This document shows positions 10,803 to 20,160 of a stretch of 64,000 nucleotides of DNA, in pieces. The position numbers and the translations under genes are program-made. Positions within the stretch are counted from its first letter, which is position 1; each line of letters starts with the position of its first letter. The notes under the pieces were generated by a model. That model was not told where the DNA came from. It saw only the letters and a program-made list of their open reading frames with translations, and searched no databases. Origin of the DNA: Polyangium spumosum (GTDB taxonomy: Bacteria > Myxococcota_A > Polyangia > Polyangiales > Polyangiaceae); NCBI RefSeq assembly GCF_009649845.1, contig NZ_WJIE01000003.1, positions 620,001 through 684,000 on the forward strand, written 5' to 3'.

Positions 10803-11131
10803 GCGACGAAGTGATCGATCGTGGCGCGGTCGCGGGCATAAATGCGTGATTGCTCGCCGTCGGGCACGTCCTCGGAGAAATAGACGATGTCGTACCGATC
10901 CGAGCGGCGATACGCGGGCTCGGCCGGGTCCGTGGGGGTGACGATGAACGAGAGGGTCCGCCCCTCCATTTCGAGCTCGACGACGGGCACGGTTCGGCGG
11001 AACGTGCGGAGGCGCGCGCCCTTGCAGCGATAGCCCTCCGGATTCGGGAACGCCGGGCCCCCGAAATCACGGGCGAGCCCGGCGGAGAGGGCGCCTGCGA
11101 GGCGCTCGAGTGATTCGATGTCGGCGGTCAT
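10763..11131 (-). CDS. Small conserved protein in radical SAM operon
   Basis: A 122-residue soluble protein beginning MTADIESLERLAG at ATG 11131. It has an alternating alpha/beta pattern with a beta-rich centre (VPVVELEMEGRTLSFIV) and a C-terminal helix rich in Trp and Ala. The family is not recognised. Its start overlaps the stop of the membrane protein upstream by 4 bp (ATGA), and its own stop overlaps a possible start of the radical SAM gene. The three are therefore almost certainly translated as a coupled unit. It could be a partner or substrate-binding protein for the radical SAM enzyme; this is only inferred from position. Confidence 0.65.
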   Translation of the reverse strand: MTADIESLERLAGALSAGLARDFGGPAFPNPEGYRCKGARLRTFRRTVPVVELEMEGRTLSFIVTPTDPAEPAYRRSDRYDIVYFSEDVPDGEQSRIYARDRATIDHFVAWVKAWDAAGGAA

Positions 11132-11841
11132 GCGCGCATGTCCCTCTCGAGGTCCCGGATCGTGGCGGCGTAGGCCTCCGGATCGAGCTCGCGCAAGGCG
11201 AGCAGGGCCGCGACGCGGTGCAGGCGCGCCTCGGCGAGGTCGGCGCGGGCGAGCGCCTCGCGCGCCGATTGCGCCTGGCTGCCGCGGATCCGCGAGGTCG
11301 CGCGGAACGTCGCGGAGGCGCCGAGCAAGAGGAGGAGCGCCCCGACGCCAAGGAGGAGCGAGACGTGGAGGGCGCCGTCGGGGGCGAAGAGGGCCCGAAA
11401 CCCCGCAATGGAGGCGAGGACCACGATCCCCACGAGCGCGACGACCACGCCGATCGCGCCGAGCCGATCCATCCACGCCGCCCGCGCGAGCTGCCGCATC
11501 GCGATCCCGCGGTGCAGATCGGCCTCCCGGTCGAGCCGCAGGGCGAGCTCCGAGAGCGGATCCTCACCCGCGAGCGCGGGCAGATCGGCCTGCGCGAGGA
11601 TCTCCGAGACCTGCGCCGCCGTCGGATCCTCGAGCGCGCGCAGGGCCGTGCCGGCGCCGCTCTTCACGGCCCGCGCCGCCCGATCCGCCGCGGGCCCGAC
11701 GCGACCTTCGATCGCCGCGCCCACGTCACGCGCGATCGTCCTTCCGCGGTCCATCACGCGCCGGGCCGGCTCGGCGTCACTCTCCGGGACCTCGGCCACC
11801 TTGCCCCAGCCGGCGCGTCTCGGGCTCGTCGTCTCTTCCAT
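11128..11841 (-). CDS. Membrane protein with two transmembrane helices, first gene of radical SAM operon
   Basis: A 237-residue protein. Residues 1-120 are hydrophilic and helical, Ala/Arg/Glu-rich. Two hydrophobic segments follow (LGAIGVVVALVGIVVLASIAG and a second around HVSLLLGVGALLLLLGAS), then a C-terminal helical region of about 60 residues. Both ends are therefore predicted to be on the same side of the membrane, probably cytoplasmic. No family was recognised. It leads an operon whose three genes overlap by a few bases, ending in a radical SAM enzyme. It may anchor the complex, but nothing in the sequence proves this. Confidence 0.65.
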   Translation of the reverse strand: MEETTSPRRAGWGKVAEVPESDAEPARRVMDRGRTIARDVGAAIEGRVGPAADRAARAVKSGAGTALRALEDPTAAQVSEILAQADLPALAGEDPLSELALRLDREADLHRGIAMRQLARAAWMDRLGAIGVVVALVGIVVLASIAGFRALFAPDGALHVSLLLGVGALLLLLGASATFRATSRIRGSQAQSAREALARADLAEARLHRVAALLALRELDPEAYAATIRDLERDMRA

Positions 11842-11989
11842 GGCTCGCGCTCACTCCCCCACGATCGGGGCGGAAACGATACAGAAACGGGCCACGCGTG
11901 CCAAGCGTCGCCTCGCGGCGCCGCGCCTTCGTGATCGAGGCGGACCACCCTTGCGGCGAGCGGGCCGACTTCGATAGAGTCGCGGGAGC

Positions 11990-13660
11990 ATGCGGGAGCG
12001 AGCGCACATTTTTTTCCTGCCAGGCGCCTTCGCGCTCGTGTTCGCGGCAGGGCTGCTCCACGCCGCCGGCTGCGGGCTCCGGATCGCGGAGAACCCGACG
12101 CAGCCGGTCCCGTGTTTCCACGCGATGGACTGCCCGCCGTCGGAGAACCCTTGTATCGTCTCGACCTGCTTCGAGCAGGAGTGCGCGATGGTCGCGGCGG
12201 CCGAGAACACCGTGGTGCAGGAGCAGGAGCCGGGCGATTGCCGCATGCGGGTATGCAACGGCAATGGCATGTCGGTGGAGATCCACGACGACCTCGACGT
12301 TCCCCCCGACGACGGCAACGAGTGCACGGCCGCGGCCTGCAAGGAGGGCGCCCGCGTCCACGTGCCGGTCGAGATCGGCGAGGCCTGCGGCGAGAGCGGC
12401 GTGTGCAACGGCAAGGGCGCGTGTGGCGCGTGTCTGCCGGGGGCCGAGCGGTGCGAGGGGAACGCGGTCGCGACGTGCAGCGCGGAGGGCGCGTGGGGAG
12501 AGGCGGCCTGCCCCGAAGGACGCCCGATCTGCAGGGGAAAGGGCTGCGTGGGCATCCGGCAAATCGCGGCCGGCGGGGTGCACACGTGCGCGCTGTTCGA
12601 GGACGGCTCGGCGCGATGCTTCGGCGCCTCGGGCGTGCGGCGCGGCTCGCTCGGGGCGCCTCCGGTCGCGGGCGTCGTGGGCGCGGTCGAGCTCGCGCTC
12701 GGGGGCGCGCACGCCTGCGCGCGGCGCGCCGACGGCACCGCGCTCTGCTGGGGCCACAATACCTTCGGGCAGGTCGGCGACGGCACGACCGAGGGCCCGC
12801 GCGCGCCGACGCCCGTCCTCGGCCTCGCCGGCGCGACCGCGATCGCCGCGGGAACGGCGTTCACCTGCGCGATCGTCGGCGGCGGCAAGGTCGTCTGCTG
12901 GGGCAAAAACGATCGCGGCCAGCTCGGCGGGAGACCCCAGGCGTCCGCGGGCAAACCCCCGGCGAGCGAGGTCCCCTCCCCTCTGCCCGCGTCCCCGGGC
13001 GGCGCGCCATCACCCGTCGCGGGCCTCTTCGGCGCCACGAAGATCACGCTCGGCGGCAGGCACGCCTGCGCACTCGGGCCGGGCGGTCAGGTCGCCTGCT
13101 GGGGCGACGACGAGAGCGGCGAGCTCGGCAATTTTCGCGCGCCCGCGCCCTCCGCCAAACCCAGGCCCGGCCCGCGCCCGAGCCCGCGCCTCGTCTCCGT
13201 CAAGGGGATCGAGGGGGCGATCGCGATCGCGCTCGGCGACGCGTTCGGCTGCGCGCTGCTCGAGGGCGGATCGACGCGCTGCTGGGGCGACAATGGCGCG
13301 GGGCAGCTCGGCGACGGCACGACCGAGGCGCGGGCCGAATTGGTGGTGGTCCAAGGGGTCACCGGCGCGACGGCGATCGCGCTCGGGGCCGAGCATGGCT
13401 GCGCGCTCGGCGCAGGTGGCGCCGTTTCGTGCTGGGGCAAGAACGATCGAGGCCAGCTCGGCGACGGCACGACCGAGGCGCGAAAAGCCCCCGTCGACGT
13501 GCCCGGCCTCGCGGGCGTACGCGCGCTCTCGGCGGGCGGCGCGCACACGTGCGTGATGCTCGAGGGCGGCGCGATGCGATGCTGGGGCGGAAATGGCGCC
13601 GGTGAGGTCGGCGACGGCACGACCGCGGATCGAGCTTCCCCCACGGCCGTCGTCTGGTGA
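11990..13660 (+). CDS. RCC1-repeat lipoprotein
   Basis: A 556-residue exported lipoprotein. The N-terminal signal ends in a lipobox (LHAAGC, Cys near residue 28). The next ~150 residues are Cys-rich, with paired cysteines. From about residue 185 onward there are at least six RCC1-type repeats of roughly 50 residues, each with the phrase CWGxNxxGQLGDGTTE or a variant. They probably fold into a beta-propeller on the cell surface. RCC1-repeat lipoproteins are common in myxobacteria, and their ligands are generally unknown. Proline-rich insertions separate two of the repeats around 12960-13010 and 13150-13190. Confidence 0.85.
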   Translation: MRERAHIFFLPGAFALVFAAGLLHAAGCGLRIAENPTQPVPCFHAMDCPPSENPCIVSTCFEQECAMVAAAENTVVQEQEPGDCRMRVCNGNGMSVEIHDDLDVPPDDGNECTAAACKEGARVHVPVEIGEACGESGVCNGKGACGACLPGAERCEGNAVATCSAEGAWGEAACPEGRPICRGKGCVGIRQIAAGGVHTCALFEDGSARCFGASGVRRGSLGAPPVAGVVGAVELALGGAHACARRADGTALCWGHNTFGQVGDGTTEGPRAPTPVLGLAGATAIAAGTAFTCAIVGGGKVVCWGKNDRGQLGGRPQASAGKPPASEVPSPLPASPGGAPSPVAGLFGATKITLGGRHACALGPGGQVACWGDDESGELGNFRAPAPSAKPRPGPRPSPRLVSVKGIEGAIAIALGDAFGCALLEGGSTRCWGDNGAGQLGDGTTEARAELVVVQGVTGATAIALGAEHGCALGAGGAVSCWGKNDRGQLGDGTTEARKAPVDVPGLAGVRALSAGGAHTCVMLEGGAMRCWGGNGAGEVGDGTTADRASPTAVVW

Positions 13661-13731
13661 CGATTTTGAAAAGCCGCGCCTCTCGCGGGCGGCGCGCTCG
13701 GATATACTGCCCCGGCTCGGAGGTGAGCGAC

Positions 13732-14712
13732 ATGAAGCTTTCTTGGGTTTGCTTGGGTTTGCTTGGGATCGGCCTCGCCGTCGGCTGCAGCGCGACGGGT
13801 GGCGACAATGGCTTCGAGAATGCGGGCGGCTCGGGGGACGGCGGCGCCGGCGCCGCCGCGAACCAGGGCGGAGGCGGCGAGGGCGGCGGCTTCATCCCGG
13901 GCGCGGGCGGCAGCGGCGGGGGCGTGCCGGGCGACAGTTGCAGTGACGCGGCGAAGCTGATTTACGTGCTCTCCGACGCGAACGAGCTTTACAGCTTCAA
14001 TCCGCCGACCAAACAATTCACGAAGATCGGCACGCTCGGCTGCCAGACGACGATGCAGCCGAACTCGATGGCCGTCGATCGGGACGCGGTCGCCTGGGTG
14101 AACTACGTCGAGTCCGACCCGTTCTTCGGTGACGACACGAACGGCGTGATTTACAAGGTGAGCACGAAGGACGCGAGCTGCCAGCCGGCGCCCACCGTGC
14201 AGCTCATCTCGAACTGGTTCCGCGTCGGAATGGGTTTCTCCACGAACGACGGGGGGATGGGCGAGTCGCTCTACATCACGGGCACGGGCACGATCGGCCT
14301 GGGCAATAGCCCCGGCCTCGGGAGGATCAACCCCGCCTCGTTTGGCGTCGAGACGATCGCGAACTTCTCCCCCGGGACGTTCACGGGCCAGAGCGCCGAG
14401 CTCACGGGCACGGGCGACGGACGGCTCTACGGGTATTTCACGACGAGCCCGGTGCAGGTCGGCCAGATCGACAAGGCGACGGGCGCCGTGACGAACCCCG
14501 AGGCGATCACGGGCCTCACGACGCCCTCGGCGTGGGCGTTCTCGTTCTGGGGCGGCTCGTTTTACCTGTATGCCGCGAGCTCCGGCAATTCGAACGTGAC
14601 GAAGTACGACCCGGCGACGGGCGCCATCGACAACGCATACATGACGAACATCGGCTTCCGGATCGTCGGGGCCGGCGTCTCCACGTGCGCGCCCCTCGAA
14701 CCGCCGAAGTGA
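13732..14712 (+). CDS. Gly-rich-linker lipoprotein, beta-propeller-like
   Basis: A 326-residue lipoprotein. ATG 13732 is preceded by a Shine-Dalgarno sequence (GGAGGTGAG) and opens MKLSWVCLGLLGIGLAVGC, with lipobox AVGC. A Gly/Ala-rich linker of about 40 residues follows, typical of surface lipoproteins in Polyangiales. The mature domain has repeated short strands and turns (YVLSDANELYSFNPPTKQF, then SMAVDRDAVAWVNYV, then the phrase LYGYFTTSPVQVGQIDKATG), like the blades of a WD/NHL-type propeller. A role in binding is plausible, but no enzyme motif was found. It is transcribed in the same direction as the RCC1 lipoprotein, 71 bp downstream. Confidence 0.7.
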   Translation: MKLSWVCLGLLGIGLAVGCSATGGDNGFENAGGSGDGGAGAAANQGGGGEGGGFIPGAGGSGGGVPGDSCSDAAKLIYVLSDANELYSFNPPTKQFTKIGTLGCQTTMQPNSMAVDRDAVAWVNYVESDPFFGDDTNGVIYKVSTKDASCQPAPTVQLISNWFRVGMGFSTNDGGMGESLYITGTGTIGLGNSPGLGRINPASFGVETIANFSPGTFTGQSAELTGTGDGRLYGYFTTSPVQVGQIDKATGAVTNPEAITGLTTPSAWAFSFWGGSFYLYAASSGNSNVTKYDPATGAIDNAYMTNIGFRIVGAGVSTCAPLEPPK

Positions 14713-14909
14713 GCGCGACGATCGGTCGTGGTGCAGAGGCGCCGAGTGGCGCCGAGCGACGGCCGAGGGGCACGGCGACCCTGGAGCAGATCGGACGGCG
14801 GGGTGACGGTGCGTAGACAACGTCGCGGTGATCGTCGCGAGGGTGTTGACTTGCGCCCCGTCTCGGACGTAGCGTGCGCCTCGTCTCCTTTCAGGAAAGG
14901 ATCACGGTC

Positions 14910-15152
14910 GTGCAACAGAATCCCGGTTATGGTGGTGGTTACGCTGGCGCGCAGGCAGGCGGCGCTTCGTTTCAGGTCATGACGATCGACGCCGGCTGCG
15001 GCGGCACCATCGAGCACAGCAAGATCGCCGACCTCTCGAACCAGATGGCGGCGCAAGGCTTTGTCCTCGACAAGGTGTTCATGGACGTCCGGAGCGCGTT
15101 CGGCCCGTTCTGCCCGAAGCGCTGTGCCGTGCTGGTCTTCAAGCGTGGCTGA
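14910..15152 (+). CDS. Small Cys-containing protein of unknown function
   Basis: An 80-residue soluble protein. GTG 14910 is preferred because an AGGAAAGG ribosome site lies 9 nt upstream; a further upstream GTG at 14874 is possible but would place that site inside the gene. The N-terminus is Gly/Tyr/Gln-rich, and the body has a compact alpha/beta look (VMTIDAGCGGTIEHSKIAD, then FVLDKVFMDV, then KRCAVLVFKRG). Three cysteines are present. No family was recognised. The next gene starts inside its last codons (GTG overlapping its stop), so translation is coupled. Confidence 0.6.
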   Translation: MQQNPGYGGGYAGAQAGGASFQVMTIDAGCGGTIEHSKIADLSNQMAAQGFVLDKVFMDVRSAFGPFCPKRCAVLVFKRG

Positions 15153-15852
15153 TCAGCAATCCCCGCGCAGGCTCGAGCTCGCGGGGGTTGCTCCGGCTGC
15201 GTTCGCGCTGAGCGAGCTCGGCCGTTATCCTTCCTTCGCTCATCATCCGACCTGCGGGCGGCACGATCATCACCTCGTCCGCCCGTTTGGCGTGCCCTTG
15301 TGCCTGGGCTGCGCCTGCATGTACCCCGGGATCGGCGTCGCGCTCGTCGCGCTCCTCGTGGTTTCACCCGCGCGCGACTTCACGACGGCCTTCTGGGTCG
15401 CCGTCGCGTCCCTCGGCTGCGTGGTGCCGACCTTCTTCCAGCCGTTCGTCCAGCGCCGCTGGTACAAGATCCCCGCGCGGTTCTTGCTCGGCGTGGGCTT
15501 CGGCCTCGTCGCGGGCGCGGCCTGGCTCGTCCCGAACAGCCTGGTTGGCTGGGCCATTCGCGTGGGCCTCGTCGTCACGACGCTCGCCCTCGGCACGGCG
15601 GCTTTGCGCCTGCGGTCGCGGCGCCTCGACGACCCTTGCAAGGGTTGCCCCTGGGGTGCCTTCCCGGTCTGCGCGCACAACCTGCCGGCCTTGCGTCGCA
15701 TCCGCGAAGCGCAGGGGCCCGACCCGTTCGTCGACTCGCTCATCGCCGAGCTCGAGCCCCTCGCGCCTTATCCGCCTCGCCTCGGACAAACCCCCCCGGT
15801 CCCGCGGCCGGGCCAGTTCCAGTTCCACGTGGCCCCGCCGCCGAACCCCTGA
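15145..15852 (+). CDS. DUF2085-like membrane protein
   Basis: A 235-residue membrane protein. The start is taken as GTG 15145, which overlaps the stop of the small upstream gene. The N-terminal part has FAHHPTCGRHDHH and then PLCLGCACMYPG, resembling the His/Cys motifs of small DUF2085-type membrane proteins. At least four hydrophobic segments follow, then a Cys motif (DDPCKGCPWGAFPVCAHN) and a Pro-rich cytoplasmic tail. The paired Cys/His motifs on both sides of the membrane part suggest metal binding. The function is unknown. Its stop is only 4 bp from the convergent phaC stop, so there is no room for a separate terminator. Confidence 0.65.
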   Translation: MADQQSPRRLELAGVAPAAFALSELGRYPSFAHHPTCGRHDHHLVRPFGVPLCLGCACMYPGIGVALVALLVVSPARDFTTAFWVAVASLGCVVPTFFQPFVQRRWYKIPARFLLGVGFGLVAGAAWLVPNSLVGWAIRVGLVVTTLALGTAALRLRSRRLDDPCKGCPWGAFPVCAHNLPALRRIREAQGPDPFVDSLIAELEPLAPYPPRLGQTPPVPRPGQFQFHVAPPPNP

Positions 15853-15856
15853 CGGA

Positions 15857-16987
15857 TCAGGCTTCCGTGAAGGGATCGCTGCGCTTCGCGATCCAGCTGG
15901 CGATCTTCGGCCAGATCTGCTTCGGGCCCTTGCTCGACGTGGACAGACCGATGTGCCCGACCGGGAAGCGCATGATCTCCTTGTCTGTGGAGCTCACGAG
16001 CCCGTTCAGGATCTCGCTCGACTTCGGCGGGGCGATCGTGTCGTTGTCCGCGATGATGTTGAGCAGCGGCACCTTGATCATCGAGAGGTCCACCGTCTGC
16101 CCGGCGACCTTCATCCGGCCGTTGCAGAAGTTGTTGTACTGGTAGCAATCCTTGATGTATTGCCGGTACACCTCGCCGGGGAACTCGACGTTGTCCGAGG
16201 CCCAGTGCTCCATGCCGAGGAACGTGGTCACGAAGTCGCGATCGTCGATCCGGCGGAAGACCTCGAGCCATTTCGTCATGCGCTGGATCGGCGCCATCGA
16301 CGAGAAGCCCGTCTCCATGAGGTCGATCGGCACGTTGCCGTAGGCGTCGACGAGCGCGTCCACGTCGAAGCGGCTCGGCTTCGTCCATTCGGCGAAGACC
16401 CCGCCCTCGTGGAAATCGACCGGCGTCGCCTGCGCCACGAAATTGCGGAGCCCCTGCGGGTGCAGCGACGCGTACGCGAGCGCCATCGTGCCGCCCATGC
16501 AGTAGCCGTACATCGTCAGGTCCTTCGCGCCGCTCAGCCGGAGCGTCCACTTCACGGCGTTCTTGATGAGCACGTCGAGGACGTCGTCCCAGCCCATCCG
16601 CCGCTCGGCCGCGCCGGGCGTGCCCCAGTCGATCGCGTAGACGTCGTAGCCCTGGCCGACCATGAACTCGATGAGGCTCCGGCCGGGCAGGAAGTCGAGG
16701 ATGTAATAGCGGTTGATCAGCGAGTAGACGAAGAGGATCGGCGTCGCGTGCTTGCGGACCTTCGGCTCGAAGCGGAGCAGCCGCATCTTGCCGTTCGTGT
16801 AGACCACCTTGTGCGGCGTCGCCGCGAGCGGGGGCTCGCCGACGTCCGCGGCGCGGAGGATGAACGGTTTGACGTAGTGGTACGGGCTCATCGAGCCGTT
16901 CTGCGCGGCCTGCATGATCTCGCGCGAGATGTCGATCTGCCCCTCCACGAAGGAACGGAGGCGCTGCGTGGTGGATTGCGTGCTCAT
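15857..16987 (-). CDS. phaC: Polyhydroxyalkanoate synthase, PhaC subunit (class III-like)
   Basis: A 376-residue alpha/beta-hydrolase-fold enzyme that polymerises 3-hydroxyacyl-CoA into PHA granules. The size fits the small class III PhaC rather than the ~590-residue class I. The lipase-like box has the catalytic Cys: GYCMGG. The expected Asp (in IIADNDTIAPP) and His (in FPVGHIG) follow in order. The start is ATG 16987 (MSTQSTTQRLRSFVEGQ). A PhaE-like gene ends 23 bp upstream, which supports a two-subunit synthase. This is the last gene of a minus-strand operon: phasin-like, acyl-CoA synthetase, phaE-like, phaC. Confidence 0.9.
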   Translation of the reverse strand: MSTQSTTQRLRSFVEGQIDISREIMQAAQNGSMSPYHYVKPFILRAADVGEPPLAATPHKVVYTNGKMRLLRFEPKVRKHATPILFVYSLINRYYILDFLPGRSLIEFMVGQGYDVYAIDWGTPGAAERRMGWDDVLDVLIKNAVKWTLRLSGAKDLTMYGYCMGGTMALAYASLHPQGLRNFVAQATPVDFHEGGVFAEWTKPSRFDVDALVDAYGNVPIDLMETGFSSMAPIQRMTKWLEVFRRIDDRDFVTTFLGMEHWASDNVEFPGEVYRQYIKDCYQYNNFCNGRMKVAGQTVDLSMIKVPLLNIIADNDTIAPPKSSEILNGLVSSTDKEIMRFPVGHIGLSTSSKGPKQIWPKIASWIAKRSDPFTEA

Positions 16988-17010
16988 GACTCTTTCCGTC
17001 CTTCCTCTCG

Positions 17011-17457
17011 TCAGGAGGGCCGATCGGCCGCGGCGCTGCCGTTGACGTTCGGGCGCGCGGCCTCGGACCCTTGTGGCTCGCGGCGGCTCTTCTCGAGCGC
17101 CTCGATCACCACCTCGAGCTGGGACGAGACCGCCTCGAGCTGATAGCGGACGTCCTTCACCTCTTCGCGCAGGTCGTCCATCTCCGTCGAGGTGGGCAGG
17201 CGGAAGAGGTGGAGCCAGTTCTCCTGGGCCTCGACGTACGCCGCGCGGGCGCGCAGGGCGCGGTTCAGGGCGCCGCCCGCGAGGTTCAGGAATCGCTCGC
17301 TCCTCCCGAGGCGATCGAACGCCCGGGTCATGCCCTTCTCGGCGGCGACGAACGCCTTCCCGGTGGGCGTCTCCGGCCCGAGCCAGTGTCCGAGGCCCTT
17401 CACCACGCGGGTCAGGAGCTTGGGCTGCTTCTTCGAACTCGTGGTCTCGTTTGCCAC
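17011..17457 (-). CDS. phaE: PhaE-like PHA synthase accessory subunit
   Basis: A 148-residue protein starting at GTG 17457. Residues 1-90 are helical and basic. The C-terminal half has the LPTSTEMDDLREEV motif followed by a coiled coil, the signature end of class III PhaE/PHA-synthase-associated subunits, and then a short Ser/Ala/Asn-rich tail. PhaE has no catalytic residues; it stabilises and activates PhaC. It sits 21 bp after the acyl-CoA synthetase gene and 23 bp before phaC. It is much shorter than many PhaE proteins (often over 300 residues), so it may keep only the part that contacts PhaC. Confidence 0.7.
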   Translation of the reverse strand: MANETTSSKKQPKLLTRVVKGLGHWLGPETPTGKAFVAAEKGMTRAFDRLGRSERFLNLAGGALNRALRARAAYVEAQENWLHLFRLPTSTEMDDLREEVKDVRYQLEAVSSQLEVVIEALEKSRREPQGSEAARPNVNGSAAADRPS

Positions 17458-17478
17458 GGCATCCTCTCTTCTCGCGCC

Positions 17479-19020
<1,542 letters not shown>

Positions 19021-19108
19021 GCTCTTTTCTCCGCTCGCCGGCGCGTCTCTCTGGCTCCGCCCGGACAGAGCCGAGCTTACGCGAGCTCGTCTTTGCTTGG
19101 AAGGTCGC

Positions 19109-19378
19109 TCAAAGGAAAGGCGCGCCGAACGTTTCGCCGGCGCGCCTCGTCGCCTCGAGCGCCATGCGCTGCCATTCCGCAGCGATACGCGCGCCGTACA
19201 GCAGGGACACCTGGCCGATACGCGCCATGCCCCGGAGCATCACCCCGAGCTGCGCCGCCGTCGCCGTCTCCAGCGCGTCGAGCTCCTCGAAGATGTCGGA
19301 AGATCCGTCCGCCGGATCGGTACGTCCCCGGAAGACCTCGCGGGTTTGCTGCACCTGCGAATCCCCTCGCTCGTTCAT
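19109..19378 (-). CDS. Small phasin-like protein, first gene of PHA operon
   Basis: An 89-residue helical protein. The start is ATG 19378 (MNERGDSQVQQTREVF). It has an amphipathic helix pattern (EELDALETATAAQLGVM, then AEWQRMALEATRRAGE) that resembles phasins, the small proteins coating PHA granules. It is shorter than a typical phasin of 110-190 residues, so the call rests mainly on its helix content and place. It is the first gene downstream of a strong palindrome at 19478-19498, the place expected for PhaR control, which fits phasin regulation in other bacteria. Confidence 0.55.
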   Translation of the reverse strand: MNERGDSQVQQTREVFRGRTDPADGSSDIFEELDALETATAAQLGVMLRGMARIGQVSLLYGARIAAEWQRMALEATRRAGETFGAPFL

Positions 19379-19477
19379 CCCAAGCTCCTCGCGACAGCAA
19401 GATTCGCCTTCAAACGCAGGAGAATCCCGTCCTTCGGGAGCCGAACCTAAAACGAGCCCTCGCGGCTGTCAAGCAAA

Positions 19478-19498
19478 CTTTGTTGCGGCGCAACAAAG
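19478..19498. promoter_or_regulatory. Probable PhaR operator upstream of the PHA operon
   Basis: A 21-bp perfect inverted repeat CTTTGTTGC-GGC-GCAACAAAG, about 100 bp upstream of the phasin-like start and directly after the phaR stop. A second palindrome sharing the core TGTTGCGSCGCAACA lies at 20094-20112, upstream of phaR. PhaR proteins elsewhere bind TGC/GCA-rich palindromes, so autoregulation and operon control are likely. Binding itself is inferred. Confidence 0.7.
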
Positions 19499-19505
19499 CT
19501 CGGGG

Positions 19506-20054
19506 CTAGGGGCGCTTCTTGGCGACGATACGCTTGAGCTCGTCGAGCTCGCGGCGGAGGGCGGCGATCTCCTCGGCCTGGTCGTCCCGGGCGTCGCTCA
19601 GGTTCACGGCGCCCCCGAGGTCCGGCGGCGGCGCGAGCTCCTCGGGCTCGGGATCGCGCGGCGAGGTCCAGGGCGTGCTCCTCCCGGCGCTGAGCATCGC
19701 GTTCAGCAGGGGCAACGCGCCGAGCGGGCCGATGGGGAAGACACGCGCGCCCTTCTTCGCGAGCAGGTAGATGTCGAGGGCCCAGATCACCGTGCGCTCG
19801 AAGAACTCGGCCAGCGCGTCGTCGCCCATGCGGATGAGCTGGCGCAGGAGCGGCACGGGCAAGAGGCGCGCGGCGCCGCGGCTCTCCAGGATGATCTGCG
19901 CGAGCGTCGCCTGCGTCAGGTCGCGGCCGGTCTTCGCGTCGACGACCTCGACGTCATCGCCACGCCTGACACGCGCCTCCACCTCTTCGAGCGTGACGTA
20001 ACGACTCGCCTCGGTGTCGTACAGCCTCCGGTTGCCGTACTTCTTCACGACCAT
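19506..20054 (-). CDS. phaR: PhaR-type polyhydroxyalkanoate repressor
   Basis: A 182-residue regulator. The start is ATG 20054, and the N-terminus MVVKKYGNRRLYDTEASRYV is the conserved PhaR DNA-binding domain (KYxNRRLYDT). The PHA-accumulation regulator domain follows (VVDAKTGRDLTQATLAQIIL), then a Pro-rich linker and a C-terminal coiled coil. PhaR represses phasin and its own gene until it is titrated by nascent PHA granules. It is flanked on both sides by similar palindromes, at 19478-19498 and 20094-20112, consistent with direct control of the PHA operon, of itself and possibly of the divergent acyl-CoA synthetase. Confidence 0.9.
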   Translation of the reverse strand: MVVKKYGNRRLYDTEASRYVTLEEVEARVRRGDDVEVVDAKTGRDLTQATLAQIILESRGAARLLPVPLLRQLIRMGDDALAEFFERTVIWALDIYLLAKKGARVFPIGPLGALPLLNAMLSAGRSTPWTSPRDPEPEELAPPPDLGGAVNLSDARDDQAEEIAALRRELDELKRIVAKKRP

Positions 20055-20093
20055 GGGGACGGTCGTACACTCCGATCGTCCGGATCGCAATGG

Positions 20094-20112
20094 GTTGTTG
20101 CGCCGCAACAAC
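20094..20112. promoter_or_regulatory. Probable PhaR operator between phaR and divergent acyl-CoA synthetase
   Basis: A 19-bp inverted repeat GTTGTTGC-GCC-GCAACAAC in the 106-bp divergent spacer, 40 bp upstream of phaR and 49 bp upstream of the plus-strand synthetase start. Its core matches the palindrome at 19478-19498. It could repress both divergent genes. Confidence 0.7.
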
Positions 20113-20160
20113 GCACGCGAGCCATTCCAGCGCGCGCGGGGCTTTGCTACGCAGGGCGGC

